A stretch of 64,000 nt of DNA. It comes from CAYNKA01 sp964397655. Lineage in GTDB: Bacteria > Spirochaetota > Spirochaetia > DTKZ01. The stretch covers positions 62,001 through 126,000 of the forward strand of contig CAYNKA010000003.1 in the NCBI GenBank assembly GCA_964397655.1. Reading direction: 5' to 3'. Shown in pieces: positions 17,662-25,821 of this stretch. A model generated the notes under the pieces. The model was not told where the DNA came from. It ran no database searches and saw nothing but the letters and a program-made list of their open reading frames with translations. Numbering within the stretch: position 1 is the first letter of the stretch; each line of letters opens with the position of its first letter. Made by a program: the position numbers and the translations under genes.

Positions 17662-18396
17662 GTGAAAAATCCCTCCCTCATCGCAGCGCTTCTCTCGGTT
17701 CTCGTCCTATCGCAGTGGTCTTCCTGCGGAAACCTCGCCGGCGACGGTGTATCCTATTGCTTCAAAGGATGGAATACCGAGCCGGCCGTTGCGGTCGCTT
17801 TGCCGCCTTCCTACACGGTGACCGGCGATGTGACGCTCTACGCCGTATGGACGCCCTTCGTCGTCACCGATGTCGGCCCCGCAGGGGGCCTCATTTTCTA
17901 CGATAAGGGAACCTACGACAACTCTCCTTCAGGCGTCGGGGCGAGCTGGCGCTATATGGAAGCGGCGCCGGCGGAGGCCGAGATGCCTTCGAGCACCAAC
18001 GATTTCAACGGCGGAGACAACGGCTCGCCGATAAGCGGAACCTATGCCGGGATCGGCTACGGGTTGGAGAACACGATCCACCTGGCTACGGATCTCTTCA
18101 CGCCCTACGGCGGCGGAACGCCCAGGCCCTTTTCCTCGACTTCACCGGCGGGCGCCTCCTATGCGATGATCCACAACGGGTTCGACGACTGGTTTCTGCC
18201 GTCCCAGGACGAGATGCTGGAAATGTATACCGCATTGAAAGTGAACGGCTTGGGAGGATTCCGAGACGGGAACTATTGGGTTTCCTATTGGGGTCCGAAT
18301 TGGGACATGACCGGAGAGATCTGGATGACCGACGGAACCCCTGGGTTCATGTATAATACGAATGGAGCGTTCAGCCGCCCGGCGCGCAGGTTTTAG
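17662..18396 (+). CDS. lipoprotein with InlB-type repeat and DUF1566-like C-terminal domain
   Basis: A 244-residue exported protein with a lipoprotein signal (VLSQWSSCGN). Residues about 30-62 look like one InlB B-repeat strand pair (CFKGWNTEP, YTVTGDVTLYAVW). The rest resembles the DUF1566/Fib_succ-type lectin-like fold: GPAGGLIFYDKG, WFLPSQDEMLEMY, YWVSYW and a C-terminal RPARRF. Such proteins are often expanded families on spirochaete surfaces; the ligand is unknown. It stands alone with its own promoter. Confidence 0.7.
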   Translation: MKNPSLIAALLSVLVLSQWSSCGNLAGDGVSYCFKGWNTEPAVAVALPPSYTVTGDVTLYAVWTPFVVTDVGPAGGLIFYDKGTYDNSPSGVGASWRYMEAAPAEAEMPSSTNDFNGGDNGSPISGTYAGIGYGLENTIHLATDLFTPYGGGTPRPFSSTSPAGASYAMIHNGFDDWFLPSQDEMLEMYTALKVNGLGGFRDGNYWVSYWGPNWDMTGEIWMTDGTPGFMYNTNGAFSRPARRF

Positions 18397-18505
18397 AACG
18401 GTTCGACCGCTTCCCCCCGTCCCGCCGGATTGATTCGACGGGAAGGCCCCTGCGCCGCACGCGGTCGATGTGGAAATTCGGGCCGGATCTTGGTATTTTC
18501 TGAAA

Positions 18506-20248
18506 ATGAAGCAGTTCAATCGCGAATTCTTCCGCGACTTCCGAAGGCTCGTGTGGCCTTACTGGACCAGTTCAGACGAACGGTGGTCGGCGCGGGGACT
18601 CTTAGCCCTCGTCGTGGCCCTGAACCTGACCATGGTGTTCATCTCGTACCGCATCACCGAATGGTACAACTCCTTCTGGAACGACCTCCAGCAGTACGAC
18701 GCTGCCGCCGCCTGGCAGCAGATTCTCGTCTTCGCGGTCCTGGTGGTGCCCTACATAATCGCCGCGGTCTACCAGGCCTACCTCATGCAGATGCTGCAAA
18801 TCCGCTGGCGAAGATGGCTCACGAAGCGCTACCTCGACGCCTGGCTCGCGAGCGGCACCTACTACCACCTCCAGGTGATCGGGGAAGGCACGGACAACCC
18901 CGACCAGCGCATCGCGGACGATCTCGCGAGCTTCTCGTCGCAGACCCTGGGTCTCGCGATCGGCCTCCTGAGTTCGGTCACGACCCTGGTCGCATTCCTC
19001 GCGATGCTCTGGGGCCTTTCCTCCCAGGTTCCCATCCCCTGGGGCGGAGGGAAATTCGTCGTTCCCGGCTATCTCGTATGGACGGCCGTCCTCTACGCCC
19101 TGGGGGGGACCGTCGTCACCGCCCTCGTCGGACGGCCCCTCATCAGGCTCAACTTCGAGCGGGAGCATTTTCAGGCGGACTTCCGCTTCAGCATGGTCCG
19201 TCTCCGCGAAAACAGCGAGTCGGTCGCCCTGTACGGAGGCGAGACCCGGGAACGCGAGCACTTCATCGCCCGCTTCGCCAGAGTCTTCGCCAACTACCTG
19301 CAGATCATGCTGAGGTCGCGCCGCCTCAACTGGTGGGTCTCCGGTTACGGGCAGGCGGCGATCATCTTCCCGGTCCTCGTGAGCATGCCCGCGTACTTCG
19401 CGAAGCTCATCCAGATCGGCGCGATCATGCAGATTTCGAGCGCCTTCGGCCAGGTCCAGAGCGCCCTCTCCTTCATCGTGAACAGCTACAGCGACCTCGC
19501 GAGCTGGCACGCCGTCGTCGACCGCCTGCGCTTCTTCGAGCACGCCATGGACGAGATCAAGGACGTCCGCGAGAAGCACTACAGGATGATCCGGCGCGAC
19601 GGCCCCCGCTTCAGCACGGCCGGCCTCGGCGTCCGCCTGCCCGACGGAAGGGTTCTCCTCGACGGCCTGGACCTCCGCCTCGACCGGGGGGAGCGTCTCC
19701 TCATCATGGGGGCTTCGGGCAGCGGGAAAAGCACCCTGGTCCGGGCCCTCGCCGGCATCTGGCCCTACAGCGAGGGCAGCGTCGAGCTCCCCGTCTCCGA
19801 CGCGGTGCTCTTCCTCCCCCAGCGCCCCTACCTGCCCCTGGGCACGCTGCGGGACGTCCTGCTCTATCCCTCGGGCGCTCTGGAAACCGGCGACGCGGAA
19901 CTGCGCTCGGCCCTGGAACTCGCAGGCCTTCCCGCGCTGGCGGGCAGCCTGGACGAGGACAGACTCTGGGCCCAGGTGCTCTCCCTCGGCGAGCAGCAGC
20001 GCCTCGCGTTCGCCCGCATCTTCCTGCACCGTCCCGCATGGATCTTCATGGACGAGGCGACCTCCGCCCTCGACGAGCCCTCGGAGGGGCGGCTCTACTC
20101 CGCGCTCATCCGCGAGCGTCCGGACGCCGCGATCGTGAGCGTCGGGCACCGCTCGAGTCTCGTCGCGTATCACGGAACGAGGCTCTCTCTGCTGGGAGAG
20201 GGCAGATGGAAGGTGGAAGGAATCGAGGCCGCGGGAAAGAAGAATTAA
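18506..20248 (+). CDS. SbmA/BacA-YddA-type ABC transporter, permease-ATPase fusion
   Basis: The 580-residue half-transporter has an N-terminal membrane domain of the SbmA/BacA type (residues ~1-330), with ITEWYNSFWNDLQ, the family motif DNPDQRIADDLASF, and helices near 26-46, 60-85 and 140-165. A nucleotide-binding domain follows: Walker A GASGSGKST, a signature motif that is LSLGEQQR rather than LSGGQ, Walker B WIFMDEATSALDE and the H-loop SVGHRSS. Relatives move peptides, cobalamin or very-long-chain fatty acids; the cargo here is unknown. The open frame begins at 18470, but ATG 18506 fits relatives better; neither start has a clear ribosome site. Confidence 0.88.
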   Translation: MKQFNREFFRDFRRLVWPYWTSSDERWSARGLLALVVALNLTMVFISYRITEWYNSFWNDLQQYDAAAAWQQILVFAVLVVPYIIAAVYQAYLMQMLQIRWRRWLTKRYLDAWLASGTYYHLQVIGEGTDNPDQRIADDLASFSSQTLGLAIGLLSSVTTLVAFLAMLWGLSSQVPIPWGGGKFVVPGYLVWTAVLYALGGTVVTALVGRPLIRLNFEREHFQADFRFSMVRLRENSESVALYGGETREREHFIARFARVFANYLQIMLRSRRLNWWVSGYGQAAIIFPVLVSMPAYFAKLIQIGAIMQISSAFGQVQSALSFIVNSYSDLASWHAVVDRLRFFEHAMDEIKDVREKHYRMIRRDGPRFSTAGLGVRLPDGRVLLDGLDLRLDRGERLLIMGASGSGKSTLVRALAGIWPYSEGSVELPVSDAVLFLPQRPYLPLGTLRDVLLYPSGALETGDAELRSALELAGLPALAGSLDEDRLWAQVLSLGEQQRLAFARIFLHRPAWIFMDEATSALDEPSEGRLYSALIRERPDAAIVSVGHRSSLVAYHGTRLSLLGEGRWKVEGIEAAGKKN

Positions 20249-20277
20249 GGGGGACTCGATCGGGTCCTCCCCCCCGC

Positions 20278-21018
20278 TCAGCCGCGGGCGGTCAACGGAA
20301 AAGAGGTCGCTACGAGGGGCAGGTAACGGATGAAACCCTCCGCGTACTTGATGCCGCGCTTCGCCCAATCCGTCGCCTGGAAGCCGCGATGAGCCGCGAA
20401 ATGCGTGTAATACGGCACGAGCTGGGGCTGGCACGCGAAGCACTTCACCGCCTCCATCTTGTCCTCGAAGGTCGCTTCGATGTCGATGTAGGTGTCGGCC
20501 TTGAAGCGGTTGAATTCGGAGTGCGGCACCGTGCTTTCGAAGAAGTAGAGATTGGGAAAATGATGGGCGGGGGTGTTCGGGAGGGCGCCGAGCTGGGCGG
20601 CGGCGCTCACGGCGCGCACGACGGCCTTGCCCGTCAGCTCGTGGTCGAGGTTGAGGGGATCGTCGATCCAGTGCGTGAGGACTATCTCCGGCCTGATTTC
20701 CAGCACCCTTTTCGTCAGGAAACGGATGATTTCCTCGCCGACGAAGAGCGGATAATCGGGGCGGCCGAGGAACTCGATGCCGGCCCCGAGGCGGTCGGCG
20801 GCGGCCTGGGATTCCTTCCTCCGGATCGCTCCGCATTCCTCCACGGTGCCGTTCGGTTCGTTCTTCCAATAGGATCCCGACTCCCCCCGCTCTCCGTAGG
20901 TGAGCACGATGATCGAAACCTTCCAGCCTTCCTTCGAATATCTCGCGATCGTTCCGCCCGCCCGCGTGCAGTAGTCCGCGGCATGGGCGCTCACCACCAG
21001 CATGTCCTTCGTTCCCAC
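20278..21018 (-). CDS. PIG-L superfamily protein, GalB (4-oxalomesaconate hydratase)-like
   Basis: The protein (246 residues) has the PIG-L/LmbE fold signature, but the usual AHPDDE is SAHAADY, so the aspartate that serves as base in deacetylases is alanine while the metal-binding H and D remain. The next block RAGGTIARYSKEGW and LTYGERGESGSYW, and the later NLDHELTG histidine, recall GalB, the hydratase of gallate degradation that belongs to this superfamily. I therefore favour a hydratase or lyase acting on a carboxylated intermediate over a deacetylase. GTG 21018 is chosen because a GGAGG lies 6 nt before it. It is last in the GntR-TRAP-AKR run. Confidence 0.75.
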   Translation of the reverse strand: MGTKDMLVVSAHAADYCTRAGGTIARYSKEGWKVSIIVLTYGERGESGSYWKNEPNGTVEECGAIRRKESQAAADRLGAGIEFLGRPDYPLFVGEEIIRFLTKRVLEIRPEIVLTHWIDDPLNLDHELTGKAVVRAVSAAAQLGALPNTPAHHFPNLYFFESTVPHSEFNRFKADTYIDIEATFEDKMEAVKCFACQPQLVPYYTHFAAHRGFQATDWAKRGIKYAEGFIRYLPLVATSFPLTARG

Positions 21019-21096
21019 GTTCGTCCTCCCCGCCCGACTCCGATCGCCCGCGCGAAGCGTGCGGGCGCCGGCAGGCACGGCGGTTTTCCTTTACGG

Positions 21097-22053
21097 TCAG
21101 GCTTGAAAGAATTCCTTCGTTTTCCCTTCTTCGAAGGTCCTGAAAAGTTCCGTCTTCTCGATGCGCCCGATGAGCGAGGCTTCAGCCTCCGTCATCCGCT
21201 CGTCCTCGACCGCGTGAACGGCGCCGAGAAGATGGTTCACGTTGCCCGTCCCGTACACGACGGTCGTGACCTCCTCGTGGGCGAGGCACCATTTCAGGGC
21301 CGCGTGGGCGAGCTCGCCCGTGTTCTCGATCCCCGCCTCCTTCGCCATCCTGAAGAGGTTCCCCTTCATGTAGGCCTCCCGCGCTATGACGCCGAGTCCC
21401 GATGCTGCCGCCGCGGGGAGGACCCGTTTTTCCGCTCCCCGGTCGCCGAAGTTGAAGTTGATGTACACGACGTCGAAACAACCCTTCCCGATCTGCGCGA
21501 GGTAGGTCGATTCGCCGGAGAAGGTGTCGGCGCAGGCCCATCGGATGAGCCCCTCCTTCTTCAGCGAGGCGACGTTGGCGCCGATCTTCTCGAGGTATTC
21601 GGGGTCGTGGTCCAGCGCCGACTTCATGAAGGCCATATTCAGGAAGTCGAGCCGCTCGCGCCGGAGCAGGCCGAGGATCCTAACGACCTCCGCCTTGAGG
21701 AGGTCGTACTTCGCCATCTTCGCGTTGTTCTCGTCGTAGGTGTAGACGAAGCCCTCCGGCCGGGTCTGGATGAAGACCGGATAGGGCGGCGGGACCTCCT
21801 CGAGGTTGCGTCCGAGAGCCTCCTTCTCCGAATCCATCGTCACATCGAGAAAATTGATGCCGTGGTCGAAGGCGGCCTTCAGGACCTTCTTCCTCTCCTC
21901 GCCGCCGAAACCGTCGAAAAGGTATCCGGGCGTGACCGCCTTCGCGAGGTCCTCGTTGAATCCCCGGGACCTCTTGTCGGGAAGGTATTCGTGTCCGCCG
22001 AGCGCGATGCGGGAAACGACAGCCTCGGTCTTTCCGAGCCGTTGGTATTTCAT
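21097..22053 (-). CDS. aldo/keto-reductase-fold protein lacking the catalytic tetrad
   Basis: This 318-residue protein has the AKR opening MKYQRLGKTEAVVSRIALGG and the C-terminal cofactor-region pattern VVYGTGNVNHLLGAVHA. The normal tetrad D-Y-K-H seems reduced to the aspartate: GINFLDVTMDSE lacks the tyrosine, FIQTRPEG has arginine in place of lysine, and FLNMAFMKSAL has no histidine. It might be a pseudoenzyme or use other chemistry, such as epimerisation or dehydratase activity. It starts 9 nt after the DctM gene on the same strand, so it should handle the substrate imported by the TRAP system. Confidence 0.75.
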   Translation of the reverse strand: MKYQRLGKTEAVVSRIALGGHEYLPDKRSRGFNEDLAKAVTPGYLFDGFGGEERKKVLKAAFDHGINFLDVTMDSEKEALGRNLEEVPPPYPVFIQTRPEGFVYTYDENNAKMAKYDLLKAEVVRILGLLRRERLDFLNMAFMKSALDHDPEYLEKIGANVASLKKEGLIRWACADTFSGESTYLAQIGKGCFDVVYINFNFGDRGAEKRVLPAAAASGLGVIAREAYMKGNLFRMAKEAGIENTGELAHAALKWCLAHEEVTTVVYGTGNVNHLLGAVHAVEDERMTEAEASLIGRIEKTELFRTFEEGKTKEFFQA

Positions 22054-22062
22054 ATGGAGCTC

Positions 22063-23343
22063 CTATCGGTACAGCAGGTTCGGCAGGAAGAGAATCAGGT
22101 TGGGGAAGCACAGATACAGGGTCACCAGGACGAGCACCGCCGCGATGAAGGGGATGCTCTCCTTCATGAAGTCCTGGAGCTTGCAGTCCAGCGTCCCGCA
22201 GACGATGTACATCGCGATGCCCACGGGCGGCGTGAGGATTCCCATGGTCACGACCACGCTCACGATGACCCCGAAAAGCACCGGATCGAAACCGATCGTC
22301 TTGATCAGGGGCAGGAGGATGGGCGTGAGCAGGAGGATGATGACCGATCCTTCCATGAACATCCCGAAGAGCAGCAGGAAGCCGACGATGATCACCATGA
22401 TGACGGCGGGACTCGAGGAGATTCCCATGATGAAGACGGACATCTTCTGAGGTATCTTGTCCAGGGGAATCCCGTAGCCGAAGATGCCCGCCATGGAGAT
22501 CATGTACATGATGGCGCCGATGTCCCTGACGGAGTCCTTGAGGGTCGCGGCGAGGATCTTGAAGTCCAAATCCCGGTAGATGAAGAAGCCGACCAACAAG
22601 GCGTAGACGCAGGCGAAGGCGCCGACCTCCGTGGGCGTGAAGATGCCGACGCGGAGGCTTCCCAGGAGAACGAAGGGGAACATGAGGGCCCAGATGGTTT
22701 CCTTCAAGGACGAAAAGATTTCCCGGAAACCTGCGCGCTTCTCCCTGGCTTTCTTGAAGCCGCGAATCCTCGAGGTGATCGAGACGGTCAGCATCATGAC
22801 GGCCATCATGAGGAGCCCGGCGGGAATGCCGGCCGCGAACAGCCTTCCGATCGAAACCTCGCCGACGGTTCCGTAGAGGATGAGGCCCACCCCGGGCGGT
22901 ATGGTCGACGTTATCAGGGAGGTGTACCCGATGACCGCGGCCGAGAAACCCCGCGGATACCCCTGCCTCTCCATCTCCGGTCCGAGGATCCTCGACTCCA
23001 TTGCGGCGTCCGCGTTCGACGAGCCCGAGCATCCGCCCATGAAGGTGCTCAGGACGACGCTCACCTGGGCCATGCCGCCCCTCATGTGACCCGCGAGCTG
23101 CATGGACAGCTTGATGAGCCGGCTCGTGATGCCGCTGGCGTTCATGAGATTGCCGGCGAAGATGAAGAGCGGCACGGCCAGCAGGGTGACGCTCTGGGTC
23201 TGCGAGATCGGGAGCTGCACCACGGTCGCGATCGGAAGGTCGGTGTTCTGGAGGAAGAACATCACGCCGGAGATGCCGATGGAGAAACCGACCGGCGTTC
23301 CGATCATCAACAAAAGCAGGAAAACGACAAATACCACTATCAT
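22063..23343 (-). CDS. dctM: TRAP transporter large permease DctM
   Basis: A 426-residue, roughly 12-helix membrane protein of the TRAP DctM family, the sodium-driven translocation subunit. It shows FVVFLLLLMIGTPVGFSIGISG, the motif FMGGCSGSSNADAAME, SLITSTIPPGVGLILYG and GILTPPVGIAMYIVCG. Its ATG overlaps the stop of dctQ (ATGA), so the two permease subunits are translationally coupled. It lies within the DctP-DctQ-DctM set. Confidence 0.93.
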   Translation of the reverse strand: MIVVFVVFLLLLMIGTPVGFSIGISGVMFFLQNTDLPIATVVQLPISQTQSVTLLAVPLFIFAGNLMNASGITSRLIKLSMQLAGHMRGGMAQVSVVLSTFMGGCSGSSNADAAMESRILGPEMERQGYPRGFSAAVIGYTSLITSTIPPGVGLILYGTVGEVSIGRLFAAGIPAGLLMMAVMMLTVSITSRIRGFKKAREKRAGFREIFSSLKETIWALMFPFVLLGSLRVGIFTPTEVGAFACVYALLVGFFIYRDLDFKILAATLKDSVRDIGAIMYMISMAGIFGYGIPLDKIPQKMSVFIMGISSSPAVIMVIIVGFLLLFGMFMEGSVIILLLTPILLPLIKTIGFDPVLFGVIVSVVVTMGILTPPVGIAMYIVCGTLDCKLQDFMKESIPFIAAVLVLVTLYLCFPNLILFLPNLLYR

Positions 23344-23816
23344 CGGCCGCTCCCTTTCTTGAAGTATTTCTCGCGGATCTTGATTCCCGTCGTGATGATC
23401 ATGAGAAGCGAGCAGAGCGGAATGCTCAGAGTCACCCAGGTGTAGCTGAGAGCGGGAATCCCCTGGAACGAGCGCGGCCAGGTGAAGACGGACATGATGC
23501 TCCCCTGGTAGACCATCAGGCCGAGGAAGCCCAGAATGATGCCGTACATGACCATCTCCAGGGGACGTTGCACGAACCCGGGCAGTTTCACGAAGAGAAT
23601 GTCCACGTTGACGAATTTGTTGTCACGGTATCCCGCATCGGCCCCCAGGAACACGCCCCAGGTGAAGAGCAGAAGTCCGATGTCGAGCGCCCAGTTGATG
23701 GGATTCCCCATGGTCCTGAGGATCGCCGCCAGGAAGATCACGAAAACCGTGATCAGCAGACAGGCGGCTGCCACGACTATTTCGGCGTCGCAGAGCTTTT
23801 TATAAATCGCATTCAT
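23340..23816 (-). CDS. dctQ: TRAP transporter small permease DctQ
   Basis: This 158-residue protein has four predicted helices (about 12-33, 45-65, 85-105 and 125-147) and the DctQ features VVAAACLLITVFVIFLAAIL, INWALDIGLLLFTWGVFLGA and YTWVTLSIPLCSLLMI. DctQ links the binding protein to DctM. The start is ATG 23816 (MNAIYKKLCDAE), since the longer upstream frame encodes no family-like sequence. The gap to dctP is 77 nt. Confidence 0.9.
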   Translation of the reverse strand: MNAIYKKLCDAEIVVAAACLLITVFVIFLAAILRTMGNPINWALDIGLLLFTWGVFLGADAGYRDNKFVNVDILFVKLPGFVQRPLEMVMYGIILGFLGLMVYQGSIMSVFTWPRSFQGIPALSYTWVTLSIPLCSLLMIITTGIKIREKYFKKGSGR

Positions 23817-23893
23817 TGGATTCAGCGCCTTTTCCGTTCGGATGAAACGGAGGCGGAGCATGCAGTCCGCACGCGCCGCCCTTCGATCCTGTA

Positions 23894-24901
23894 TTATTTC
23901 ACGGATTTGCCCAGTTCCGCGTAGATCGCCGCCTTCGCGGCTCCGAGATTCATCTGATCGTAGGCCGCCTGGCCCGCCTTCTTGAAGGCCTCGACGTCGA
24001 GATCCTTGAAGGGGATGTAGGTCATACCCTTTGCGATCATGCCCTGCTTGTCCCGTTCGGCGTTCTTCTGAAGCTGCTCGGAGACCTCGAGCCCGGCCTT
24101 GTTGCATTCGTCGACGAGCACGGTCTGATAATCCTTCGGCAGCTTGTTGAACCAATCCGCGCTCACGACCTGTACGTTCGCCTGGAAGATGTGCTGGGTC
24201 TCGATGATGTACTTCGCGACCTCGTAAACCTTCAGCGTCGTAGCTGCGGCGTAGGGAAGCTCGCATCCGTCCACGACCTTCGTCTGGATGCCGTTGTAGA
24301 GCTCGCCGTAGGGAAGGGCGACGGCCTTGCAGCCGAGCGAATTGACGGTGGCGACCCACATCGGGGCCGGAGCGGTGCGGATCATCATGCCTTTCAGCTC
24401 CGAGGGGCTCTTGCCGGCCTTGTTGGAGTATATGTTCCTGAATCCCTGTACCCAGGCGTAGGACACGACCTTGATCTTGAAGTCGTTCTCGAGTTTCTTG
24501 GTCCACTCGCCGATCGCCTTGGAATCGAGCAGCTTCTTGACGTCGTCGAGACCGTCGAGAAGATAGGGGGCGTACAGGATGGAGAATTCCTTCACGTAGT
24601 TGCCGAGCCGTGCGGGATCGGTCTGCCAGCCGACGTTGGATCCCTTCCTCATCTGCTCGAGAACGTCTTCCTCGACACCGAGTTGCGCGCTCGGATACAC
24701 TTCGATGACCAGGCCTCCGTTCGTCTTCTCGCCCACAACCTTGGCCCATTTTTCGTACGCCTTGTGGAATAGGTCCTCGCTGGTCTGGACATGGCCGAAC
24801 CTCAGTTTGTAGGTCTGGGCCTTCGACTCCGATTTCCCGCCCGCGACGAGAAAAGCGCACAAGAAAACAAGCAATCCGACGGTAAGCATTCCTCTTTTCA
24901 T
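23894..24901 (-). CDS. dctP: TRAP transporter substrate-binding protein DctP
   Basis: A 335-residue periplasmic binding protein of the DctP family. The signal peptide is followed by VAGGKSESK. The mature part has YKLRFGHVQTSEDLFHKAYEKWAK, EVYPSAQLG and the central block GKSPSELKGMMIRTAPAPMW, where an arginine normally binds the substrate carboxylate (here the R of MIRTAPAP). The ligand is therefore probably a carboxylate, such as a sugar acid. It lies directly after the GntR gene, with a strong hairpin in its leader, and a GGAGG site precedes the ATG. Confidence 0.92.
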   Translation of the reverse strand: MKRGMLTVGLLVFLCAFLVAGGKSESKAQTYKLRFGHVQTSEDLFHKAYEKWAKVVGEKTNGGLVIEVYPSAQLGVEEDVLEQMRKGSNVGWQTDPARLGNYVKEFSILYAPYLLDGLDDVKKLLDSKAIGEWTKKLENDFKIKVVSYAWVQGFRNIYSNKAGKSPSELKGMMIRTAPAPMWVATVNSLGCKAVALPYGELYNGIQTKVVDGCELPYAAATTLKVYEVAKYIIETQHIFQANVQVVSADWFNKLPKDYQTVLVDECNKAGLEVSEQLQKNAERDKQGMIAKGMTYIPFKDLDVEAFKKAGQAAYDQMNLGAAKAAIYAELGKSVK

Positions 24902-24925
24902 AACGCGTCCTCCGATTTCATTTTT

Positions 24926-24950
24926 TCGGGTCGCCGTGAAGGCGACCCGA
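24926..24950 (-). repeat. perfect 10-bp hairpin in the dctP leader
   Basis: The arms are 24926-24935 and 24941-24950, with a 5-nt loop. In the minus-strand transcript it is followed by an A run, not a U run, so it is not a classical terminator. It lies 25 nt before dctP and could stabilise the DctPQM message after processing from the regulator gene. Confidence 0.55.
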
Positions 24951-25009
24951 GTATTTCAAGGCCTTCATGCCCTAAAATCCCTTCGGTCCGTTCGACGACT
25001 CGGTCCGGC

Positions 25010-25654
25010 TCAGAATCCGTCCGTCAGGTTCAGGTGATTCCGGACGAGCGCCTTGCACGTGGCGCGCAGGTGTTCCTTCATGAGCCGTTCGCTCTTCTTC
25101 GCGTCCTTATCGCTCAAGGCCGACAGGATGGCGAGATGATCGTTCTTCGATTTCTCTTCTATATGGGGGGAGTTCCTGCTCATGTTGCGGGTCAAGGCCG
25201 CCAAGTTCCGCAGCTTCTCGTAGAATTCCGTGAGATACCGGTTGTTGGCGGTCTTCATGATCAGGTCGTGCAGCTGCTTGCCGATGGCGAGCCCCTTCGC
25301 CGTGTCCGTGGCGATATCCACGGCGAGGAGCCGTTCGCGCAGATCCCGGGCGACTTCGATGAATTCGTCCGAATCGACGAGACAGGCGAGCCGAGCGCCT
25401 TCGCCTTCGACAGCCTCCCGGGCATGGAAAATATCCACGATTTCCTCGATGCTGAGCTTCTTGACCTGATAGCCCTTCGAGGGTTGGAGCTCTACGATTC
25501 CGAGGTTGGCGAGTTTTCTGAGAATTTCGCGGATCGGAGTTCTTGAATTCCCGTAGAGATCGCTCAGATCCCGCTCCACGAGCCAATCCCCGGGAACCAA
25601 GTCTCCGGAGAGGATCCGCATCCGCAAATTTTCGAACATTTCTTCTTTATTCAT
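25010..25654 (-). CDS. GntR-family regulator with FCD ligand domain (FadR/UxuR type)
   Basis: This 214-residue regulator has an N-terminal winged helix (EMFENLRMRILSGDLVPGDWL, the recognition part NSRTPIREILRKLANLGIVELQ) and an all-helical FCD domain from about residue 80. The latter keeps the expected metal ligands (FHAREAVEGEGARL, HDLIMKTANNRYL, DHLAILSAL, H in MKEHLRA). FCD domains bind sugar acids, fatty acids or dicarboxylates. The gene heads the TRAP/AKR/GalB-like run and has GTATAC palindromes over its own promoter, suggesting autoregulation and control of the operon. Confidence 0.9.
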   Translation of the reverse strand: MNKEEMFENLRMRILSGDLVPGDWLVERDLSDLYGNSRTPIREILRKLANLGIVELQPSKGYQVKKLSIEEIVDIFHAREAVEGEGARLACLVDSDEFIEVARDLRERLLAVDIATDTAKGLAIGKQLHDLIMKTANNRYLTEFYEKLRNLAALTRNMSRNSPHIEEKSKNDHLAILSALSDKDAKKSERLMKEHLRATCKALVRNHLNLTDGF

Positions 25655-25692
25655 GATCCGTCACTTCCCGATGCCTCGAAAAAGGACACCAT

Positions 25693-25712
25693 TGGTATAC
25701 CATGAGTATACT
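25693..25712. promoter_or_regulatory. GntR/FCD operator: two GTATAC palindromes
   Basis: TGGTATACCA at 25693-25702 is a perfect palindrome, and AGTATACT at 25705-25712 is a second one, with centres 11 bp apart so that both face the same side of the helix. The TGGTATACCA core matches what I recall of ExuR/UxuR hexuronate operators. One site covers the -10 box and the other the start site, a layout for repression. Confidence 0.65.
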
Positions 25713-25732
25713 ATAGATCCGCTTCTTGTCAA
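25705..25732 (-). promoter_or_regulatory. promoter of the GntR-TRAP operon
   Basis: Minus strand TTGACA (25727-25732), 16-nt spacer, TATACT (25705-25710). The -10 box is inside the second palindrome, so operator binding would block RNA polymerase. Confidence 0.7.
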
Positions 25733-25821
25733 CTTTTTTGTGAATACGTTCGGGAAGCTTTCATGAAGGGAAGGTGACTTCTCGGGGCGGACTCCGGGGC
25801 ACGGCCCCCCCCGCCTTCCGA

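Noticed and set aside
18430..23445. A 1671-codon plus-strand open frame
   Set aside because: It lies in another frame of the ABC transporter gene and then antisense to five recognised genes; its sequence is arginine/histidine-rich and low in complexity.
24926..24950. Hairpin before dctP as a Rho-independent terminator
   Set aside because: On the coding (minus) strand an A run follows, not a U run; the T run is on the wrong side.
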